In this document: positions 59,383-64,000 of the stretch, one piece after another | How positions within the stretch are numbered: position 1 is the stretch's first letter | Layout: each line of letters opens with the position of its first letter | Assembly: GCF_019457595.1 (NCBI RefSeq) | Contig: NZ_CP080419.1 | Location: 3,720,001-3,784,000, forward strand | Direction of reading: 5' to 3' | Length of the DNA stretch: 64,000 bases | From: Shewanella psychrotolerans | Lineage (GTDB): Bacteria > Pseudomonadota > Gammaproteobacteria > Enterobacterales > Shewanellaceae | Translations under genes and position numbers: made by a program | Notes under the pieces: generated by a model | Seen by the model: only the letters and a program-made list of their open reading frames with translations | Database searches by the model: none | What the model was told of the DNA's origin: nothing

Positions 59383-60354
59383 TTAGCCTTGAGTCAATAA
59401 GTTAGTTAAGTCAATCACCGCGGCATTTGCGCGGGAAATATAATTGGCCATCACGAGAGAATGATTGGCCACTATGCCGAACCCAGAGCCATTTAAGACA
59501 ATGGGACTCCACACAGGCTGCTGAGTCTCTTCCAGTTCACGAATGATCTGCTGTAAGCTGACTTCAGCATTTTTCTTCTTTAGTACATCGGCAAAGTCTA
59601 CCTCAATCGCCTTCATAAAATTAAGCAGTGCCCAAGTAGCGCCACGAGTCTCGTAGAAAACATCATCTATCTTCCACCAACTGGTTTTAATCTGCTGGCT
59701 AGCAAGGTTAGGCGTCGATTGACTGGCTTCCGCTTCACCAGCAAGATCGGTATTAAGTCGCTCCTGCCCAACACTGGCAGACAAACGCTGTGACATGCTG
59801 CCCAAACGCTTCTGGATCTCTTTTAGCCACTCATTAAGATTATCTGCGCGAGCATAAAATTGTGCATCAGGAGTATTGGGGTCAGCAATGCGGGCTCGAT
59901 ACAGCTTTAATAACTTAATGGCATCTCGATACTCACCTTCGGCACTAGGCACCAACCAGCTGGTATGTTCAATGTTAAGTTTTGAATGTGCCGCCAACAG
60001 GTCTTTGTCCGCTGTAGATTGCGATTGAGAACGGCTAAACTCCTTGCGCATGACTAACGCAAGATCTCGAGCCTGCTCAATAGCACCAAACTCAAATGCC
60101 GGCATATTATCCATAAATACAGATGGTGGCATAATGTCATTAGATAGCCAGCCGCCATTCTTATCCAATAAGGTTTCAACGGTCAGAATAAGCGAGGTTG
60201 TCGTCGCATAACCAACCACATTTTTCCCCGTCGAACTACTAAGCTGCTGCGGAGTTAGCGGTTCCGGCTCCACACTCCACCACACACTAATAAAATAACC
60301 AATTAAAAATAAAACTACGGCTACTAGCCCGCCTCGTTTCCATGTCATCTGCAT
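59383..60354 (-). CDS. DUF2333 family inner-membrane protein
   Basis: 323 residues, one N-terminal membrane helix (about 8-28), the rest a helical periplasmic domain. Signature YATTTSLILTVETLLDKNGGWLSND near the start fits DUF2333. Function unknown. GGAG eight bases upstream; gap of 12 bp after PCu(A)C and 4 bp before the next gene, so one operon. Confidence 0.85.
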   Translation of the reverse strand: MQMTWKRGGLVAVVLFLIGYFISVWWSVEPEPLTPQQLSSSTGKNVVGYATTTSLILTVETLLDKNGGWLSNDIMPPSVFMDNMPAFEFGAIEQARDLALVMRKEFSRSQSQSTADKDLLAAHSKLNIEHTSWLVPSAEGEYRDAIKLLKLYRARIADPNTPDAQFYARADNLNEWLKEIQKRLGSMSQRLSASVGQERLNTDLAGEAEASQSTPNLASQQIKTSWWKIDDVFYETRGATWALLNFMKAIEVDFADVLKKKNAEVSLQQIIRELEETQQPVWSPIVLNGSGFGIVANHSLVMANYISRANAAVIDLTNLLTQG

Positions 60355-60366
60355 ACAATTACTCCA

Positions 60367-60834
60367 TTAATGGTGATGATGTTCCATTTCACCATGTTGC
60401 TTTGTCATATCTTGCTTAGTCACTTTGATACTAATAACTTTGTCAGTGCCATCATCAAATTTTAGCTTTAAATTAACAGCTTCATTAACCTTTAATGGCT
60501 GTTTCAAGCCTAGGATCATAACGTGATCACCTGAAGGAGCCAATTCAAGATTGCCGTGCTCTGGAATAGTAAAGCTTGTCTGTTGCTTCATTTTAATGAC
60601 ACCAGCCTCTTCGACTAAAGTGTGCAACTGAGCTTCTTCGGCAATAACCGTTTCGACCCCAACAAGTTTGATCTCGGGGCCGTGATTCATAAGGGTAAAG
60701 TAAGCCGCTGTATTTGGCACACTCGGAGGCATCGCTCTAACGTAACCTTCAACAAGCATCACATTTGCCAAGACAGAGAATGAAGTACATGATAGCAAAA
60801 CAAAATTAAACGCATGTTTGAAAATATGTTTCAA
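60367..60834 (-). CDS. Periplasmic copper chaperone PCu(A)C family
   Basis: 155 residues, signal peptide to about 23. The copper site matches the family formula exactly: H-x10-M-x21-H-x-M (HTLVEEAGVIKM, then HVM). It delivers Cu(I) to cytochrome oxidase-type CuA sites in other bacteria. The protein ends with a His-rich tail (MEHHHH), a likely extra metal-binding group. First gene of the operon. Confidence 0.92.
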   Translation of the reverse strand: MKHIFKHAFNFVLLSCTSFSVLANVMLVEGYVRAMPPSVPNTAAYFTLMNHGPEIKLVGVETVIAEEAQLHTLVEEAGVIKMKQQTSFTIPEHGNLELAPSGDHVMILGLKQPLKVNEAVNLKLKFDDGTDKVISIKVTKQDMTKQHGEMEHHHH

Positions 60835-60884
60835 TGTCTTAAACTCCTTTTAATCCCATTCGCCATAATAAGGACTATTGACCA

Positions 60885-61622
60885 ATGAGTACCATTCAAA
60901 TTCAGGATGAGCAGGGCGTTCGCATCATCACTATAAACCGCCCAGATAAACGCAACGCGCTTAACCTCTATATGTACACTCAGCTCACAGAATACCTTAT
61001 CCAAGGGGAATCCGACAATGGTATTAACGTCTTTATGATTAAAGGCCAGAGCGATTGTTTTACCTCAGGTAATGATGTTGCTGATTTTTTAAAAAATAGT
61101 AACTTAGGGCCAGATCATCCCACATTCAAATTTCTGTTTACACTGCTCGATCTAAACAAACCTATCGTTGCGGCAGTGACGGGGCCCGCGGTGGGTATAG
61201 GCACCACTTTACTGCTGCATTGCGATCTTGTTTATGCCGATAATAGCGCCAAATTTCAGCTACCGTTTGTCAATTTAGCCCTAGTGCCTGAAGCGGGTGC
61301 TAGCTTGCTACTCCCTCGCCTCGTTGGGCCGCAAAAAGCTGCCGAGTTACTCTTGTTAGGAGAAAGCTTTAATGCCCACGACGCACAGCAAATGAACTTG
61401 ATAAATCAGATAATTCCATCGGAATCATTATTTGACTATGCCAAGACCCAAGCGATTAAGCTCGCTCAAAAACCACCTCAAGCCTTGCAAACCAGTCGAC
61501 AATTGATGCGTTACGATCAAGATCTAGTCCGAGCACAAATGAAGAAAGAGCTAAAAGAGTTTAATGTTAGGCTGCAAAGCGATGAGGCAAAACAACGATT
61601 TCAAGCATTTCTAAACCGATAA
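60885..61622 (+). CDS. Enoyl-CoA hydratase/isomerase family protein
   Basis: 245-residue crotonase-fold protein. Recognisable oxyanion-hole segments (SGNDVADFL and AVTGPAVGIGTTLLLHCDLVYA). Acyl-CoA hydration or isomerisation is likely; the exact pathway is not evident and no other fatty-acid gene adjoins. Confidence 0.9.
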   Translation: MSTIQIQDEQGVRIITINRPDKRNALNLYMYTQLTEYLIQGESDNGINVFMIKGQSDCFTSGNDVADFLKNSNLGPDHPTFKFLFTLLDLNKPIVAAVTGPAVGIGTTLLLHCDLVYADNSAKFQLPFVNLALVPEAGASLLLPRLVGPQKAAELLLLGESFNAHDAQQMNLINQIIPSESLFDYAKTQAIKLAQKPPQALQTSRQLMRYDQDLVRAQMKKELKEFNVRLQSDEAKQRFQAFLNR

Positions 61623-61645
61623 CAGAAATCAGGTTGAGTTAGTCT

Positions 61646-62005
61646 CTAGTCTAGCTGGCTAGCTTTACCTATGCCCCAAGCGGCCAGCAACAATAATAAC
61701 AAGGGCCATAAAGGCGAAAAACCTGTAACCATCATGATCATGGCAAATAAGACGCACATTGCAGACACCACAGCGACAAAACTAAAGGCTAAGGTTATCC
61801 AAAGCAACATCATAAACGAAACGACACCCGTCAGGACAATTCGCCATAACCCAATATCGATCCCTTGAAACGATTCTAAACTAACATAAATCCATCCACC
61901 GTCCATGTACTGACTAAGCATCAGCAACATCATGATTAACGATATAACTACACCTAACCCGATGACTGTCTCTAAAATGTTGCTTAGTCGCTCATATCCC
62001 TTCAC
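61646..62005 (-). CDS. Small multi-pass membrane protein after pspC
   Basis: 119 residues, GTG start with AGAGAG upstream. About four membrane helices, rich in L, M and I; no conserved motif recognised. Follows pspC by 19 bp, so likely co-transcribed. Function unknown; envelope-stress role suggested only by context. Confidence 0.75.
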   Translation of the reverse strand: MKGYERLSNILETVIGLGVVISLIMMLLMLSQYMDGGWIYVSLESFQGIDIGLWRIVLTGVVSFMMLLWITLAFSFVAVVSAMCVLFAMIMMVTGFSPLWPLLLLLLAAWGIGKASQLD

Positions 62006-62024
62006 GCGGTACTCTCTTACAAAA

Positions 62025-62231
62025 TTAGTACTGTGGATCCCATTTAGGCAATACTAAGGCCAATGCAAAGTACACTAACAAACTAATTGCGGGATTCATT
62101 ATTACTGCAATAGCCCATACTACTCGGGTCCACAAACGCGACCAGCCAAATTTATCCGCCATCATTGCTGCAATACCACACACAACCCCTTTCGGACGCT
62201 TCAGCCTACGGACTAGATTATCTATATTCAT
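62025..62231 (-). CDS. pspC: PspC-domain envelope stress protein
   Basis: 68 residues. PspC hallmark KGVVCGIAAMMADKFGWSRLWTRVVWAI with a membrane helix after it. In E. coli PspC senses membrane stress together with PspB and relays it to PspA. It is shorter than E. coli PspC (119) and carries no long cytoplasmic domain. AGGAG seven bases upstream. Confidence 0.88.
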   Translation of the reverse strand: MNIDNLVRRLKRPKGVVCGIAAMMADKFGWSRLWTRVVWAIAVIMNPAISLLVYFALALVLPKWDPQY

Positions 62232-62276
62232 TGGATACTCCTGATGACATAAATGGATATTGATCCCAGCGCTTCA

Positions 62277-62384
62277 CTAAATGACCTTGTGCCAATTAAA
62301 GGTACATACCACTGCAGCACACAACGCAAAGCCCAATACGGGTAGCAACAATATCGCCGCTAGTTCAAACAGATAAGTCATCAT
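62277..62384 (-). CDS. Unlisted 35-codon membrane micro-protein in the psp operon
   Basis: MMTYLFELAAILLLPVLGF then a second hydrophobic half and a short end NWHKVI: one long hydrophobic helix (about residues 4-28). Its ATG overlaps the stop of the upstream secreted-protein gene as TAATG, which is classic translational coupling. It ends 45 bp before pspC. Too short for usual ORF cut-offs. Family not recognised. No independent Shine-Dalgarno. Confidence 0.55.
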   Translation of the reverse strand: MMTYLFELAAILLLPVLGFALCAAVVCTFNWHKVI

Positions 62385-62671
62385 TACTGATTCGCCATCG
62401 CACTAGTTATCTCAGCGTTATTACTCTGCTCGCTATCTGCAACATCTACCGCTTGCTCTAGGCTAGTTTCAAATAAAGACTCAGATAACTGTGCTTGTAG
62501 TGAAAGGCTAAGTTCTTGCTGAGCGACAACCATCATTTCCTGCATCTGAGTAGCAAGGTTACGCTCAAGCGTTGCACTGATGTTTGATGGGATAAACTCA
62601 TCAGCACTTGCTGAGACACTCGCACTTACAAGTAAAGAGGCGATAAGTGATACTTTAGTTAGCTTGTTCAT
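62384..62671 (-). CDS. Small secreted hypothetical protein, first gene of the psp-like operon
   Basis: 95 residues. Clear signal peptide MNKLTKVSLIASLLVSASVSASA, then helical, Q- and E-rich mature part of about 70 residues with no Cys (amphipathic helix ATLERNLATQMQEMMVVAQQEL). AGGAAG five bases before the ATG. Family not recognised. Co-directional with the micro-protein, pspC and the 119-aa membrane gene. Confidence 0.7.
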   Translation of the reverse strand: MNKLTKVSLIASLLVSASVSASADEFIPSNISATLERNLATQMQEMMVVAQQELSLSLQAQLSESLFETSLEQAVDVADSEQSNNAEITSAMANQ

Positions 62672-62957
62672 AATGTCTTCCTTTTCATATTCGATTGTGA
62701 CAAGTAAGACAATACAAAGGGTGTGCCAACTTTTAACAGCACACTCAATACATTGTTTTTATTTAACTTTTAACTTATGCAAGAATAATGTGAGCTAATT
62801 TACGAAAATAAATAAAAAAGCGAAATAGCGAGTTTCGCTACCCACTAGTAATTTTCGCTACTTTGCAGTGAAAAGATTAAAAAACCAACAAAAAAGCCTA
62901 CAATTTACATGCAGGCTTTCGATGAAAAAAACAGATAAGAACTTAATTTAAAAATGT
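62672..62957. other. Gap before dusA with the dusA terminator
   Basis: 286 bp. AT-rich upstream region of the psp-like operon; contains AGCGAAATAGCGAGTTTCGCTA (inverted repeat, about 62820-62842) and the dusA terminator at 62889-62918. Confidence 0.5.
62889..62918 (-). terminator. Terminator after dusA
   Basis: On the - strand AAAGCCTGCA TGTAAAT TGTAGGCTTTTTT: a nine-base stem with one mismatch and a six-T tract. Confidence 0.85.
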
Positions 62958-63947
62958 TTATTTATTATCCATACTGGCTCTAGCCTGATGTATGACTTCA
63001 ATACCAGCGCCTTGGCGATGCGCATTTTCACTCACATAACGACGCCAAGCACGCGAACCCACTTCACCTTGATAAAGCCCTGTGATATGACGAGTAATAT
63101 GATTCAGACGACCACCTGCAGCTAAATGTTTCTCTATATAAGGAATCATTTTCTCCAAAACAGCATCTCGACTCAAAACAGGTTTATCACTACCACACAA
63201 GAATTGATCAACCTGGGCAAGTATATAAGGATTTTGATAGGCTTCTCGCCCAACCATCACCCCATCTAATTGCTCAAGATGGGTTTTGCATTCGCTCAAT
63301 GTTTTCACGCCGCCATTGAGAGAGATGCTTAACTTGGGATGATCCCCCTTTAGCTGATACACACGCTCATAATCGAGCTCTGGGATCTCACGATTCTCTT
63401 TTGGACTTAATCCTTGTAACCAAGCCTTGCGAGCGTGAATAATAAAGGTATCACAACCGGCCGCGCTAACAATATCAATAAAATCGGTAAGAAACTCGTA
63501 GCTATCTTGCTCATCGATGCCAATACGGGTTTTAACCGTCACCGGAATATCGACCACGTTTCGCATCGCATCAACGCATTGTGCTACCAGCTTTGGCTCA
63601 GCCATCAAGCAAGCACCAAAGCGCCCATTTTGGACACGATCTGACGGGCACCCCACATTCAGGTTAACCTCATCATAGCCTCTCTCTGCGGCCAACTTGG
63701 CGCAGGTAGCGAGATCGGCAGGATTAGAGCCGCCTAGTTGTAGAGCTAACGGGTGTTCTTCATCGTTATAGGCAAGATAGTCACCTTTACCATGAATAAT
63801 CGCGCCAGTAGTGACCATTTCGGTATAAAGCAAAGCTTGCTCAGACATCAAGCGAGCAAAGTAGCGATAATGCCGATCAGTCCAATCGAGCATGGGCGCA
63901 ATGCTGAAAGTGCGATTGATGGTATCTGGCATGGTATTTAGTGACAT
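62958..63947 (-). CDS. dusA: tRNA-dihydrouridine(20/20a) synthase
   Basis: 329 residues. FMN-dependent enzyme reducing U20/U20a in tRNA D-loops. TIM-barrel with N-terminal [20 protein letters not shown] typical of DusA, catalytic Cys in [19 protein letters not shown], and the DusA C-terminal [24 protein letters not shown]. Full length; start at 63947. Confidence 0.95.
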   Translation of the reverse strand: MSLNTMPDTINRTFSIAPMLDWTDRHYRYFARLMSEQALLYTEMVTTGAIIHGKGDYLAYNDEEHPLALQLGGSNPADLATCAKLAAERGYDEVNLNVGCPSDRVQNGRFGACLMAEPKLVAQCVDAMRNVVDIPVTVKTRIGIDEQDSYEFLTDFIDIVSAAGCDTFIIHARKAWLQGLSPKENREIPELDYERVYQLKGDHPKLSISLNGGVKTLSECKTHLEQLDGVMVGREAYQNPYILAQVDQFLCGSDKPVLSRDAVLEKMIPYIEKHLAAGGRLNHITRHITGLYQGEVGSRAWRRYVSENAHRQGAGIEVIHQARASMDNK

Positions 63948-64000
63948 AAAAACAGTAACCCGTAGTTTAACAGCCCCCAGTACAGGGCGTGGCCGCGCAT

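Overview
The window looks like ordinary chromosome from a marine gammaproteobacterium of the Shewanella type. This rests on gene content and order recognised by eye: a YajR-like transporter between ssb and uvrA, the nudF-yqiB-cpdA-yqiA-parE-parC run, a cutA-dsbD pair beside fxsA, Shewanella-style porins, and a TIGR04219 outer-membrane protein. I cannot name the species. Most genes are housekeeping or envelope genes. I see no insertion sequence, integrase, CRISPR array, rRNA or plasmid gene.

Layout. 1-5.2 kb: 3' part of an alkaline phosphatase, convergent with a three-gene operon (small phosphate-binding-like protein, outer-membrane barrel, membrane GGDEF/EAL protein). 5.3-11.3 kb: rsmC, a FapA/DUF342 protein, an M50 membrane protease and a chemoreceptor. 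11.3-12.8 kb: two tRNA-Leu genes, a 42-aa DUF3149-type membrane protein and a SieB-like protein. 13-21 kb: orphan histidine kinase, pepT, tcdA, two tandem porins, tpm and a Cys-rich protein. 21-30 kb: a eukaryotic-like kinase, fxsA, cutA-dsbD, a CPA2 antiporter, and galK-galM without galT or galE. 30-35 kb: an acidic hypothetical protein, a quinone-oxidoreductase-type enzyme and a secreted subtilase.

35-40 kb is the most distinctive block, a curli-type amyloid locus. csgB- and csgA-like genes read right; csgE-csgF-csgG and a separate csgD-like regulator read left. The csgA-like product is about 500 residues, over three times the Escherichia coli CsgA, and is extremely acidic. csgC is absent.

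40-64 kb: ssb, yajR, uvrA, an M28 lipoprotein peptidase, a DeaD helicase, topoisomerase IV (parE and parC with a sorbosone-dehydrogenase-like gene between them), yqiA, cpdA, a DUF1249 protein, nudF, tolC, an operon of a PCu(A)C copper chaperone with DUF2333 and TIGR04219 proteins, an enoyl-CoA hydratase-like gene, a PspC-containing small-membrane-protein operon that includes an unlisted 35-codon gene, and dusA.

Working together: the curli block should form a secreted amyloid surface fibre with its own export pore, chaperones and regulator. The PBP/barrel/GGDEF-EAL operon may pass an extracytoplasmic signal to cyclic-di-GMP, which in other bacteria controls curli and biofilm; any link here is inference. 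Many starts were moved inward from the longest open frame because a clear Shine-Dalgarno sequence sits before an internal ATG or GTG.
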